In this document: positions 16,344 to 25,468 of the stretch, one piece after another | How positions within the stretch are numbered: the stretch's first letter is position 1 | Layout: each line of letters begins with the position of its first letter | NCBI GenBank assembly: GCA_938083195.1 | Contig: CALKCK010000015.1 | Span: 1 to 64,000, forward strand | Source of the DNA: an uncultured Pirellulaceae bacterium | GTDB taxonomy: Bacteria > Planctomycetota > Planctomycetia > Pirellulales > Pirellulaceae | Direction of reading: 5' to 3' | DNA length: 64,000 bases | Program-made: the position numbers and the translations under genes | Notes under the pieces: generated by a model | What the model saw: the letters and a program-made list of their open reading frames with translations, nothing else | What the model was told of the DNA's origin: nothing | Databases searched by the model: none

Positions 16344-17201
16344 ATGATAATCGGCTACAACACAAACGGCCTTTCAAACCACAACGCCAAAGATGGTTTG
16401 GAGTTGCTTGCAAAGACAGGCTACCAAAGTGTGGCTATTACAATCGACCACGGTTGGCTCAGCCCGCGAGACCCCGCTGCAGATATACAGGTCCAGCAAT
16501 TCAAACATTTCTTAAAACAACATGAAATTGCGAGCGTGATCGAAACTGGCGCGCGATTCCTACTCAATCCAGAATCAAAGCATTCGCCAACGCTTTTGGA
16601 TCCTGATCCTAATCAATCACAAAGAAGGATCGACTTCATCAAATACTGCATCGACGTTGGCGTCGAACTCGGAAGCGATTGCGTGTCAATCTGGTCAGGC
16701 ATTAAACCAGAAGAGTTGCCGTTTAATTCAGCGATTGACCGTCTGGTGAAAAATCTTGAAATCGTTCTCCGCTACGCTGAGTCACGTGGAATTGACATTG
16801 GATTTGAACCCGAACCAGGAATGCTAATCGACACGACCGGGCGGTACGAGCGTCTCACACATTTGCTCGACTCTCCTCGAATGAAAATGACTCTCGACAT
16901 TGGGCACCTCTTCTGTTTAAGTGAAATACCAATGGCAAATTACATTGAAAAATGGGCCGACCGCGTAGTGAATGTTCACATTGAAGACATGAAGTCCGGC
17001 GTTCATGAACATCTAATGTTTGGAGATGGCCAAATTCACTTCCCACCAGTAATCGAATCTTTGAATCATTGCGGCTACCGTGGAGGACTCCACGTCGAGC
17101 TTAGTCGCCACAGCCATAATGCCGCCAATGTGGTTCAACAATCCTACGACTTTTTAAATCCCATCATCCAAGACGTACTCGCCAATGAAACTCCTCTTTA
17201 G
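16344..17201 (+). CDS. Xylose-isomerase-like TIM-barrel protein, EboE-like
   Basis: Sugar phosphate isomerase/epimerase family (AP endonuclease 2-type TIM barrel), 285 residues. The barrel begins with MIIGYNTNGLSNH; metal-binding motifs are visible as IGFEPEPGML (Glu), MTLDIGHLF (Asp, His), VVNVHIEDM (His, Asp) and GLHVELSRH (Glu), spaced as in xylose isomerase-like barrels. It lies 80 bases after the UbiA gene and 67 bases before a phosphodiesterase gene, all on the same strand, so it probably modifies or traffics the same unknown metabolite. It is shorter than I recall for typical EboE, so orthology is not certain. Confidence 0.75.
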   Translation: MIIGYNTNGLSNHNAKDGLELLAKTGYQSVAITIDHGWLSPRDPAADIQVQQFKHFLKQHEIASVIETGARFLLNPESKHSPTLLDPDPNQSQRRIDFIKYCIDVGVELGSDCVSIWSGIKPEELPFNSAIDRLVKNLEIVLRYAESRGIDIGFEPEPGMLIDTTGRYERLTHLLDSPRMKMTLDIGHLFCLSEIPMANYIEKWADRVVNVHIEDMKSGVHEHLMFGDGQIHFPPVIESLNHCGYRGGLHVELSRHSHNAANVVQQSYDFLNPIIQDVLANETPL

Positions 17202-17268
17202 CAACGCTTGCCTCTGAGCCATCCAACTCACAATCAAAACCCCATTCCCCTTAGAATCGAGAGATAAA

Positions 17269-18552
17269 GTGACTCGCGTTTGTGTCATCAATGTGGTCGG
17301 TCTGACTCCAAAATTACTTGCACACGCCCCCAACTTGGCGGCCGTCGGTAATTCTGCTGCCTGGAAAAGTCCGTTGCCCTCTGTCACATCCACATCTCAG
17401 GCCACCTTACTCACCGGATTGTCTCCGCGAGACCACGGGATCGTCGCCAATGGATGGTACTATCGCGACACTCAGGAAATTCGATTTTGGCAACAAGCGA
17501 ATTCACTGATTCAAGGACAAAAATTTTATGACAACATTGAAACAGCAAAAATGTTTTGGTGGTTCAATCAAGGGTCGGGCGTCCGCTACAGCTGCACCCC
17601 TAAGCCTCACTACGGATGTGACGGTTCAAAAGTATTTGACATCCTAGATTTCACCGAGTGCGACTTAACTCAATCGCTCGGCCGCTTTCCATTCTTTAGT
17701 TTCTGGGGCCCCCATGCTGGACTTCCTAGTACGCAGTGGATCGCTGAGGCAACGTCTTTGGTGATGCGACGCAAAAAACCCCAATTGACGCTGGCTTACC
17801 TGCCTCACCTCGACTACGACTTCCAAAGATTCACCTCACACGCTCCAGAGCGTGTGAAAGAAGTCGATAATTGTGCAGGGCAGATCATTCAAGCCGCTGA
17901 GGAAATCGGCGCAAAGGTTGTCGTTGTCTCCGAATACGGCCTTGTCCCAGTCAATCAGCCTGTGCACTTAAACCGTATTTTAAGAAACGCGGGCCTGCTA
18001 AAGATTCGCTCGGGCCCATTCGGAGAAATACTAATTCCAGGTGAATCCAAGGCATTTGCAGTTGCCGATCATCAACTCGCACATATCTACGTCGCCAATC
18101 CATCAGACATTCCCATCGTCCGAAAAACTCTCGACGCAGTGCCGGGGGTTGCCGCAGTGGTTGATCCTGGCGATCTAGAACTTGATCACCCAAGAAGTGG
18201 TGAGCTCATTGCGCTCGCGGAGCCGAACGCGTGGTTCACTTATTACTATTGGCTTGAAGACCGCCACGCTCCCGACTTTGCTGCCACAGTCGACATCCAT
18301 CGAAAACCTGGATACGACCCCTGTGAACTATTTATGACGTCGAAGGTTCGTGCAATCCGAAAACTGATTCGTAAAAAAATCGGCATGCGTTATGCGATGG
18401 ATGTTGTCCCACTCGACGCCTCCCTCGTCAAAGGAAGCCACGGCCTGACCCCCACCGCCAACGAGGGACCTCTAGTGATCGGCCCCGGTGAACCACCGGA
18501 AAAAATGACGCAATTCAAAAGCTATCTCGAACGCCTATTAAAAGGCACTTAG
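17269..18552 (+). CDS. Alkaline phosphatase-superfamily nucleotide pyrophosphatase/phosphodiesterase, EboF-like
   Basis: A 427-residue enzyme of the type I phosphodiesterase/nucleotide pyrophosphatase family. The N-terminal metal motif is degenerate (CVINVVGLTP). The nucleophile region SVTSTSQATLLTGLSPRDHG has the Thr-rich loop and the conserved HG. Later metal ligands are plausible in LAYLPHLDYDFQRF, VVSEYGL and GSHGLTPTANEGPLV, the last being the typical closing motif. GTG 17269 is the start. It closes the three-gene ebo-like set and probably hydrolyses a phosphodiester or activated intermediate; the substrate is unknown. Confidence 0.8.
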   Translation: MTRVCVINVVGLTPKLLAHAPNLAAVGNSAAWKSPLPSVTSTSQATLLTGLSPRDHGIVANGWYYRDTQEIRFWQQANSLIQGQKFYDNIETAKMFWWFNQGSGVRYSCTPKPHYGCDGSKVFDILDFTECDLTQSLGRFPFFSFWGPHAGLPSTQWIAEATSLVMRRKKPQLTLAYLPHLDYDFQRFTSHAPERVKEVDNCAGQIIQAAEEIGAKVVVVSEYGLVPVNQPVHLNRILRNAGLLKIRSGPFGEILIPGESKAFAVADHQLAHIYVANPSDIPIVRKTLDAVPGVAAVVDPGDLELDHPRSGELIALAEPNAWFTYYYWLEDRHAPDFAATVDIHRKPGYDPCELFMTSKVRAIRKLIRKKIGMRYAMDVVPLDASLVKGSHGLTPTANEGPLVIGPGEPPEKMTQFKSYLERLLKGT

Positions 18553-18633
18553 CCTACATCATCACCCTCGATTTAACTGCCCAACAAGCTAATAGCCTTA
18601 TAAGTTAGGCATGCCTACTTCCAAGCTTTTCGA

Positions 18634-20088
18634 CTAAGGCAGAATTACGGTGCAATCTGTTTCTGCAAAGTGGTCGTCCAAATCATAGGCAACATCCTCC
18701 GTAATTCCGGTAAAGGAAATATTAAGATATCGCAAATTGCTCAACCCCATCAATGAGTCCTTAGAAGCATCGGTAATCTTTGTTTTACCAAGATGCAAGA
18801 AAGTCAATTGCGGCATGCTTTCGAGCATTTTAATACCCGCGTCAGTTACTTCGGTGTTATCCAAATTCAATGAGGTAAGCCCCTGCAGCGAAGTCACTGG
18901 CTTAAGACCAATGTCCGAAAATTTAGTGCTCCACAAATTGAGCTCTTTTAGACCGGAAAACTTGGCCAGGCTTTCACCTGCAGCATCCGTAATACCGGGC
19001 GAATTGCATTCGCTCAGATCTAGCTTTTCAAGTTTTTTAAGTCGAGTCAAATACTCGATCCCCTGATCCGATAGTCGCGTATCCCGCAAATTGAGTTTGG
19101 CGATATTAGGCATCCCCGCAATGACTCGGAGCGTTTCATCGCCAATGGATGTGCGAAACAAATGAATTTCTCGCAAGTCTAAACCAGCCAGCGTCTTAAA
19201 CCCTTCATCGGTGACATTTGAGTCATTGAGTCCAAGCACTTTGAGTTTCTTCATCTTGGCCACAAACCCCATCGCTTCATCATTAATCGAGTCGCCCCAG
19301 ACTTTCAAGAACGAAAGATTTGGGCAGTGAGACAGCGCTTCGAGACCAACAATTGTGACGCGATTGCAATCACTCAAGTCAATTGCTTTCAGAGTTTTCA
19401 ATTCAGAAAGGTACTGCAATTCCTCATCACCAACCCTCGTTTGCCCACACCGAATTTGTTCCAGCGCCGGATACTCTGAGAGGACTTTCATCCCTTCAGC
19501 CGACAGCGTGGCTTTCAGTAACTGCAAAAACTTCAGCCGCTTTAATGGTTTGAGTTTCTCAAAATCCTCAGCCGAGGGTGTGCTTCGACTGATATCCAGA
19601 TATTCAAGATTAAGAATCTTAGCCAACTGGTCAAAGGAATCAGAATCAACTTTGGTTCCATCGAGAATCACTTTCGTTAGCTTGGTGAATTTACCTAATT
19701 GCTTAAGCCCATCGTTTCCTAACGAACACTCGGCCAGATCGACTTCGACGGCAAAACCATCGTTATCCATCGAGAAGAACACATCTCGGTCTTCAAGCTC
19801 TTCGCGAACCGCTTCTTCCTCGGCTTTTGAAAATCCAACAATCTTCACAGGCTCAGGCGCAACTGGCACCTTCATTTCAATCTTGGGCTCAACAGCAGGG
19901 CGAACTGAGTCCTCACCAGCGGCATCGGAGTTCAGCGTAGCAACAGCGACTCCATCTCCTGTGGTCGCATCTGAACTCTCAGCCTTTTTCTGACGGAGCT
20001 CGCTGTAGTCGCTGATTTCACAACCCACCAGCCCAATTAAATTTACTAACAAAGCAAACACAAAACATTTCTTGACGACAGAATTCAT
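18634..20088 (-). CDS. Leucine-rich-repeat lipoprotein
   Basis: Probable outer-surface or periplasmic lipoprotein of 484 residues. A signal peptide ends in the lipobox LVGC (about residues 20-23), followed by a charged, Ala-rich linker. From about residue 130 to the end there are roughly a dozen leucine-rich repeats of about 24 residues, of the kind LKELNLWSTKFSDIGLKPV and LTSLNLDNTEVTDAG, similar to the cysteine-containing/RNI-type LRRs common in planctomycetes. LRR domains bind proteins. ATG 20088 was chosen because it gives a proper signal peptide; the upstream in-frame ATG at 20169 adds 27 unlikely residues. No operon partner is apparent. Confidence 0.8.
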   Translation of the reverse strand: MNSVVKKCFVFALLVNLIGLVGCEISDYSELRQKKAESSDATTGDGVAVATLNSDAAGEDSVRPAVEPKIEMKVPVAPEPVKIVGFSKAEEEAVREELEDRDVFFSMDNDGFAVEVDLAECSLGNDGLKQLGKFTKLTKVILDGTKVDSDSFDQLAKILNLEYLDISRSTPSAEDFEKLKPLKRLKFLQLLKATLSAEGMKVLSEYPALEQIRCGQTRVGDEELQYLSELKTLKAIDLSDCNRVTIVGLEALSHCPNLSFLKVWGDSINDEAMGFVAKMKKLKVLGLNDSNVTDEGFKTLAGLDLREIHLFRTSIGDETLRVIAGMPNIAKLNLRDTRLSDQGIEYLTRLKKLEKLDLSECNSPGITDAAGESLAKFSGLKELNLWSTKFSDIGLKPVTSLQGLTSLNLDNTEVTDAGIKMLESMPQLTFLHLGKTKITDASKDSLMGLSNLRYLNISFTGITEDVAYDLDDHFAETDCTVILP

Positions 20089-20487
20089 AAACTCTCTTTC
20101 AAATCCAATATCACTTCGTCGTTCGTTCGGATACTTAATCCAGATAAACATCTGCGATGAATTTACCATCTTATGACACGATTAACAGTACAACTGATCA
20201 CCGTCCGACAGCAAAACACAAAGTCCGAAAGTCTCCCCCCAACTCCTTTTAAGCAAAATCGTCCTATTCACGATATCAGTTTCAGAATCAACCCTAAGGC
20301 ACCTCGCTGACTAAAATCTCTTAGTTGGGTTCATTTGCATCACAATCGAAACATCCCTCCTATTCGGTGATATGAAAATCAAAATTTATAGTAAGATAAA
20401 AACAGTCAAATTCGAATTTGATTTCGCGATCAAATTCAATCATGTTCGTTCACAAACCTAAAATATCATTATTCCAGAGCCGTTATC
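20089..20487. other. AT-rich divergent intergenic region
   Basis: About 400 bases lie between the LRR lipoprotein and TPR genes, which point away from each other. It is AT-rich toward the right end and contains the overlapping palindromes at 20407-20437. No gene or recognisable RNA was seen; promoters for both genes must be here but none was clear enough to mark. Confidence 0.5.
20407..20437. repeat. Overlapping palindromes upstream of the TPR gene
   Basis: CAAATTCGAATTTG (20407-20420) is a perfect 14-base palindrome. Its right half also forms the left arm of a second inverted repeat, GAATTTGAT (20414-20422) with ATCAAATTC (20429-20437) around TTCGCG. The pair lies 50-80 bases before the GTG at 20488. 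It could be a repressor operator or two alternative hairpins in the leader; there is no T-run after it, so it is not a terminator. Confidence 0.4.
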
Positions 20488-21870
20488 GTGAACAGTCAAA
20501 GTAGCATCCGGATCAATTACGTTCCCTGTCGCTGGACAATGGCAGTCCTAATTCTCAGTCTTGCCATCGCCATCACAACTCACCGGTCCGCAACCGCCCA
20601 AGAATTAACTGCAGGCATGTTGCTGCGACCCTACATCGAAAACTTAAATGCCAAACATGATGATGTCACGCAAGCGATTGAAATCTTCAAAACTGGCGAT
20701 TTCATTCAAGCCAAACAATTACTTAATTCAGTTTGCGAGGCAGATACCTCACTACCACCGTCCGAACTTTTGCTTGCGACGATGTTTCAAGCAGCCAATC
20801 GGCCTATTCTCGCCAGAGCAGAACTCGAAAATGCAATTCGAAACAGACCAACTGACCCCGGCGCACTACTAATCTTTGCTGAGTCCGCTCTCCAAAATGG
20901 ACGCTACTCAGAAGCTGAGATTCTTTTTGATCGCGCAGATCAGATCGCAATCAAACTCACCAACAATGACTACCGAAAACAAAACATTCAAAACCGAATC
21001 GCGATTAACTCCGCTACCATTGCCGAGTCTAGAAAATCGTGGACTGAAGCTGCCGACCTACTCAGGCCCTTATCTGCCCAAGATCCGAATGATTCAAATC
21101 TAATATCGCGTCTATCGCGAAGTCTATTTAAATCTGGCAAACCGGAGGAAGCCCAAGAGCTACTCAAAATGTATTGGCGTGAGAATCAAACCACCACGCA
21201 AAGACCGGAAATCACAATGGCCATTCTCTATCAAGAAGCAAACGATTTGAAGAAAGCGGAAGAACTGATGGTCGCCGCTTCAGAGCTTGAGTCCGAGAAT
21301 GCCATTAATCAAATCATGGTTACTCGCTGGGCACTGGAAAACGGCAAACTAGAACTTGCCAAAAAATGTATTGATCGAGCATCCAAAGTTCAATCGAATC
21401 TTGAAACTAAATTGCTATCGGCACTCGTTGCCCGTTACCGAAAAGATTATGGAACTGCAAAGTCAATCCTTGAATCGGCACATCTCGAATCACCAGCCAA
21501 CCTCGGAATCGTCTTAGAACTTGCCATTGCATTAAGTAACATCAAAGGCGAAGAAAACCGCGGTCTACAGTACGCTCAATTGGCGGCCAAACTGCAACCC
21601 GATTTACGTCAGCCTGCTGGCCGCAATGCTGCTATGTCCCTCGCTTGGTTACTCTATCGATTCGGCGGACAAGCGGAGGCTGAGGAGATTCTCCAAAACG
21701 TGTTGATGGCAGGAAAGATCAGTTCGGAATGCAGCTATTTCGCAGCGAGGATACTGATGAATAAAAATCGGCCTGCCTCTAAACAGCTCCTGGAAGAAAT
21801 AATCAAGAATGGCCGTCAATTCCCTGGTTTCGATGAGGCAACAACTATCTACGAGACAACAATTTGGTAA
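20488..21870 (+). CDS. Exported tetratricopeptide-repeat protein
   Basis: A 460-residue protein with an N-terminal signal or anchor (WTMAVLILSLAIAITTHRSATAQ, apparent cleavage after the Ala-rich end, about residue 38) and TPR-like helical repeats through the rest: ELLLATMFQAANRPILARAE, GALLIFAESALQNGRYSEAE, SNLISRLSRSLFKSGKPEEA and others. TPRs mediate protein-protein contacts; no catalytic domain is visible. The start is the GTG at 20488; a later ATG at about residue 18 would still leave most of the signal. It is convergent with the hisN-like gene. Confidence 0.75.
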   Translation: MNSQSSIRINYVPCRWTMAVLILSLAIAITTHRSATAQELTAGMLLRPYIENLNAKHDDVTQAIEIFKTGDFIQAKQLLNSVCEADTSLPPSELLLATMFQAANRPILARAELENAIRNRPTDPGALLIFAESALQNGRYSEAEILFDRADQIAIKLTNNDYRKQNIQNRIAINSATIAESRKSWTEAADLLRPLSAQDPNDSNLISRLSRSLFKSGKPEEAQELLKMYWRENQTTTQRPEITMAILYQEANDLKKAEELMVAASELESENAINQIMVTRWALENGKLELAKKCIDRASKVQSNLETKLLSALVARYRKDYGTAKSILESAHLESPANLGIVLELAIALSNIKGEENRGLQYAQLAAKLQPDLRQPAGRNAAMSLAWLLYRFGGQAEAEEILQNVLMAGKISSECSYFAARILMNKNRPASKQLLEEIIKNGRQFPGFDEATTIYETTIW

Positions 21871-21905
21871 TTCGCCAAGTGGGACACAAGGGTTCTAGCA
21901 ACTGT

Positions 21906-22721
21906 TTATTCCCCGGTGCTCAGCATTTCAATAACCGCCTCGTGAATCAAACCGTTGGACCCAACAGCATTCCCGGAATCGATCCGCTCATTACCTTGCC
22001 AATCTGTGAATTTCCCGCCAGCCTCTTGGATGATTGGCTGAGCCGCTGCGGCATCCCAGATGTTTAGCTCAGGATCAATCATGACTTCTACGCGACCGGT
22101 AGCGACAAGGAAATACCCATAAACATCGCCCCAAGTTCTGCAAAAATAGACGCGACTGGCTAACTCTCGATAGCAATCACCAGCCCCCTGAGCTCCAAAA
22201 GAATCGACCGATGTGGTAGTCAAAACAGAATCTGCCAAGCGTGATTTTTTTGAAACCTGTGCTCGGACGACTGGCTGTTCTCCTTGAAAAGCCCAAGCTC
22301 CCGACCCTTCGGCAGCGTAAACTCCAACATCAAGTCCGGGAAAATAAACCGAACCAATTACCGACTTCCTTGTCGTTGCTTCTGCCGCGACCTTCTCAAC
22401 AGCGACCATCGTTCCATACAACGGCACACCGCTTATAAACGATTTGGTTCCATCGATTGGATCAAGAATCCAACGATAAGGCGAATTGCCTTCGACCGAT
22501 TCAAACTCTTCACCGACAATTGAGTCAGCAGGGTAGCTCTCTTGAATCTTGTTTCTTAAATACTGCTCAGCGTCTTGATCAGCAATCGTTAACGGAGATC
22601 CATCCTCTTTTTTCTGCACATCAAAAAGGTTGGTTTGAAAATATTTTAACGTCCGCCTCCCCGCTGCTTTTGCAATCTGATTGGCAAACGTTAGGCGTGC
22701 TTCAAGTTCTATTTTAGACAC
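21906..22721 (-). CDS. hisN: Histidinol-phosphatase, inositol-monophosphatase type
   Basis: Mg-dependent phosphatase of the IMPase family, 271 residues. Metal-site motifs are visible: GEEFESVEG (Glu), WILDPIDGTKSFISGVP (the DPIDGT core, about residues 87-92) and NIWDAAAAQPIIQEAGG (Asp). The DPIDGTKSF and RTWGDVYGYFLVATGR segments are those I associate with the HisN subgroup, which removes phosphate from histidinol phosphate, rather than with inositol monophosphatase or CysQ. It is probably the last gene of a leftward run with a TraR/DksA-like gene and lspA. Exact substrate is inferred. Confidence 0.8.
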   Translation of the reverse strand: MSKIELEARLTFANQIAKAAGRRTLKYFQTNLFDVQKKEDGSPLTIADQDAEQYLRNKIQESYPADSIVGEEFESVEGNSPYRWILDPIDGTKSFISGVPLYGTMVAVEKVAAEATTRKSVIGSVYFPGLDVGVYAAEGSGAWAFQGEQPVVRAQVSKKSRLADSVLTTTSVDSFGAQGAGDCYRELASRVYFCRTWGDVYGYFLVATGRVEVMIDPELNIWDAAAAQPIIQEAGGKFTDWQGNERIDSGNAVGSNGLIHEAVIEMLSTGE

Positions 22722-22772
22722 GTTTCAACCACCTAATATTTTAAAAAGGAACAACTGAGCCAATCGCAATAT

Positions 22773-23432
22773 TTAGGATTGATCCGAACCAGTTTCAGTG
22801 GAACTCGACGCTGGGGGATGCTCGGCGCGGTAGGCATAAATCACCATCATGATCGCTCCGCAAACACAGCATACATCAGCGATATTAAAATTAGGCCACG
22901 GGTTAAACCCCGAAACTCCGTCGAGATTAAATAGTATCCAATCCCGCACGTTGTACTGAATCTCAACCGGGTAATTCGGCAGCGATCCGAACCCGACCCG
23001 ATCGTAGAAATTCCCCATCGCACCGCCACAAATAATTCCGAGCGTTAAGGTAAGCCAACGGTCGCGAATTCCTTCGAAAAGATACAGCCAGACAATGAAT
23101 CCCAAAATTAACAGGATACTGACCAAAGCGAACATCCATTGATAGCCCTGGCCGAGACCAAAAAGTGCACCCGGATTCGTGGCAGTCTGAATGCCAAAGA
23201 TGTCAGAGATCCACCAATGTGGAATCTGAGCAGCATACTCCTCTGATTTTGGATCAGCTCGCAAAGGATCGAAATGGTAATGAAACATGTACCACTTGGT
23301 TACCAAATCTAGAGATAAACCAATCAGACAAGGCAAAAAAAACAGGGCGTGACGATGCCATGGCAATCGTCCGCCCTCGGTTCGGTCTGTCAATGAAGCT
23401 TCTGCGTTAGTATTTTGTACTTTCGAGCTCAC
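22773..23432 (-). CDS. lspA: Lipoprotein signal peptidase (SPase II)
   Basis: LspA cleaves signal peptides of lipoproteins at the lipobox Cys in the inner membrane. The four-helix aspartyl protease pattern is visible: [17 protein letters not shown] in helix 1, [10 protein letters not shown], the first catalytic Asp in [14 protein letters not shown] and the second in [13 protein letters not shown] loop insert before the first NPG and a charged C-terminal tail make it longer (219 residues) than the usual 160-170. I place the start at GTG 23432, inside the end of the upstream TraR/DksA-like gene (overlap 26 bases); the frame is open to 23555 but those residues are not family-like. Confidence 0.88.
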   Translation of the reverse strand: MSSKVQNTNAEASLTDRTEGGRLPWHRHALFFLPCLIGLSLDLVTKWYMFHYHFDPLRADPKSEEYAAQIPHWWISDIFGIQTATNPGALFGLGQGYQWMFALVSILLILGFIVWLYLFEGIRDRWLTLTLGIICGGAMGNFYDRVGFGSLPNYPVEIQYNVRDWILFNLDGVSGFNPWPNFNIADVCCVCGAIMMVIYAYRAEHPPASSSTETGSDQS

Positions 23433-23787
23433 TGGCACATTTGACGCAATACGGTGTGTAGGGAATTGCTTTGAGACGCATTTTCGGGATCTTTCCCGAA
23501 CACTCAAGACAAGTACCATAAACGCCGCTCTCAACACGTTCAAGAGCACCTTCAATCTGAACCAGGGTCTCGCCCTCGTTGTTCATCAATAAAATCGTGT
23601 TATCTTGCTCGAACGTATCGCTTCCCATATCAGCAATATGACTGGGAACCGAAGAATTTCCACTTGTTCCGCCTCCAGCGTTGGACAGTGCCGCGTCGGC
23701 CAGCGTCAAAACATCACCACGCAATCGGGCGCGAAGCACCAGCAGCATCTCTTTAAAAGGCTTAACGTCCGCTTTTTTCATTTTCAT
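23407..23787 (-). CDS. TraR/DksA-type zinc-finger protein
   Basis: A 126-residue protein of the DksA/TraR family, which binds RNA polymerase in the secondary channel and alters promoter response in some bacteria. An N-terminal helical region is followed by [20 protein letters not shown], a helix, then the C4 zinc finger CLEC...CVKC (about 95-117) with [20 protein letters not shown], highly typical. It lacks the full length of E. coli DksA (151 residues), so a general stress-type regulator is a fair name. GGAG lies about seven bases before the ATG. It overlaps lspA downstream. Confidence 0.88.
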   Translation of the reverse strand: MKMKKADVKPFKEMLLVLRARLRGDVLTLADAALSNAGGGTSGNSSVPSHIADMGSDTFEQDNTILLMNNEGETLVQIEGALERVESGVYGTCLECSGKIPKMRLKAIPYTPYCVKCASELESTKY

Positions 23788-24189
23788 CCTAGTTCTCCGT
23801 TAAATCCGTTGGTTCCGGCGAGTTTGTTCCGGTTCGGTTTGCACCAACCTCCGAATCGAGGTGGAATTGTAAGAAGGGCACCGTGTTGAGTCAATTAAAA
23901 ATGCATTAATTAGCGAATCAAATTAACGCAAACGACTGGCATCAAACACGTTACGCTCCCACAAAAGTCTCAACGACCACGCAAGCCAACAAAAAAACCT
24001 TAGCTTTGGGGGCGTTTCAAACACCTTAATTAGGCTCTAGACTGGTCTCTTATACGAAACAAAGAGGGGAATGGTTTGGGGATTTTTCGCCCCTTATCAA
24101 CTCCTTAGATAGCTAACCGCAGTTCTTTTGCCGCGGTTAGCCCCGAAGTGCGATGAAAAACATATTTAACTTTAAATTTGAGGACTCCA
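23788..24189. other. Divergent intergenic region upstream of dapB
   Basis: About 400 bases lie between the TraR/DksA-like gene (leftward) and dapB (rightward). A hairpin CTAACCGC (24113-24120)/GCGGTTAG (24133-24140) with a 12-base loop sits about 50 bases before dapB; it has no T-run and could be a leader structure. It does not look like the lysine riboswitch. No gene was found. Confidence 0.5.
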
Positions 24190-24996
24190 ATGAGTAATCA
24201 ACCAGTGAACCTGGCAATCAGTGGCGCTGCTGGAAGGATGGGAAAACGACTCATTGCACTCGCTCACGAAGATGACGCCTTTAAAATAACGGCAGCAGTC
24301 GAATCGACGGACCACCCCTCCATTGGACTAGACGCCGGACTCCAAGCCGGAATTGAGACCATCGACGTTGCATTCACTGGTGATTATCCTGCCGAAGTCG
24401 ACGTCGTGATTGATTTTTCGCACTCTCAAGGGGCCGCCGCAGCCGTCAGCTACTGCCTGTCTCATAACAAACCACTCGTCATGGCGACTACCGGCCTCGA
24501 CGTTTCGATCATCGAGGAAATTCACAATGCCGCTGAACAAATTGCTGTCGTTTGGGCGCCAAGCATGAGTCTCGCTGTGAATTTAACCATGAAACTTGTG
24601 GAAACCGCAGGTCAAGCGTTGAAGGACCATGTCACTGGTGTTGATGTCGAGATTATTGAAAAACACCATCGATTCAAGGCTGATGCCCCCAGTGGAACAG
24701 CCCTCAAGTTTGGGGAGATCGTTGCCCAAGCGATGGGACAAACCCATCACCAACATGGACGCGAAGGCCTTGTCGGCGAACGTCCTAAAAACGAGATTGG
24801 ATATCACGCGGTACGTACTGGTGACAACCCTGGTGCTCACACCATTCATTTTGGAATGTTGGGCGAAGCAATCGAGCTCAATGTTTCTGCAAGTAATCGA
24901 GACTGCTACGCGATTGGTGCCCTTGCTGCGGCAAAATTTGTCGCCAGTAAGCCACCGGGACTTTACAACATGTTTGACGTACTCGGCCTCAGTTAG
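24190..24996 (+). CDS. dapB: 4-hydroxy-tetrahydrodipicolinate reductase
   Basis: DapB reduces the dihydrodipicolinate precursor with NAD(P)H in the lysine/diaminopimelate pathway. The product has 268 residues, the normal size. The N-terminal Rossmann motif is ISGAAGRMGKRLI; the DFSHSQGAAAAVSYC segment follows, and the catalytic motif IIEKHHRFKADAPSGTALK (His and Lys) lies near residues 155-172. The start is ATG 24190, with GAGG six bases upstream; the TTG at 24178 is out of position for the ribosome site. The next gene follows after 22 bases and may be co-transcribed. Confidence 0.95.
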   Translation: MSNQPVNLAISGAAGRMGKRLIALAHEDDAFKITAAVESTDHPSIGLDAGLQAGIETIDVAFTGDYPAEVDVVIDFSHSQGAAAAVSYCLSHNKPLVMATTGLDVSIIEEIHNAAEQIAVVWAPSMSLAVNLTMKLVETAGQALKDHVTGVDVEIIEKHHRFKADAPSGTALKFGEIVAQAMGQTHHQHGREGLVGERPKNEIGYHAVRTGDNPGAHTIHFGMLGEAIELNVSASNRDCYAIGALAAAKFVASKPPGLYNMFDVLGLS

Positions 24997-25018
24997 ATCA
25001 GGATTTCGGTGAAACCAA

Positions 25019-25420
25019 ATGGCAAAGTGTGACGAGGGCTATCTGTGTAGTATTTGCGGAGGTGATGTTGAAAATATCACTCAGAGTGATCTTTACTTAA
25101 GGTATGTCACGGGAATGATCGACCCAGAATTGCTCCACGCCGAGCCAGAGCGACACATTCGCTGCAATCCGACACTCGCTCAGTTCATTGTTGCTGAAGA
25201 CTTCGAAGCAATCCACGTCGAGGGCGACTTTGATAAATCGCAACTCGACCAAGCTCACGTTCGCCAACGGGAATCCCTGATCACTCGTGGCTGGAACCGA
25301 CTAAAAGAAATACGCAGCCTCGGAGAGGTCTCTATCTTGGAGTTCCCGCTCCCCGAGGCTATCGAAAAATTCAAAAATCGAGCGACTTCAATGCCAAGCC
25401 CGGACGTTACGTCTGAGTGA
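25019..25420 (+). CDS. Conserved small protein with CxxC motif
   Basis: A 133-residue protein of unknown function. It has YLCSICGGDVENIT near the N-terminus (CxxC), DLYLRYVTGMIDPELLHAEPERHIRCNPTLAQFIV in the middle and a helical tail. From memory, proteins of this pattern occur widely in planctomycetes with no assigned role. The two N-terminal Cys and a later Cys could bind a metal, but four ligands are not clear. It starts 22 bases after dapB. No homology to a named family can be claimed. Confidence 0.75.
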   Translation: MAKCDEGYLCSICGGDVENITQSDLYLRYVTGMIDPELLHAEPERHIRCNPTLAQFIVAEDFEAIHVEGDFDKSQLDQAHVRQRESLITRGWNRLKEIRSLGEVSILEFPLPEAIEKFKNRATSMPSPDVTSE

Positions 25421-25468
25421 TTTATTTTTCGCACATACGAATTAAATAAATCCACATCTACGGAATCG

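Noticed and set aside
24113-24140. Hairpin upstream of dapB as a lysine riboswitch
   Set aside because: Only one short stem is present; the multi-helix lysine riboswitch core is absent.
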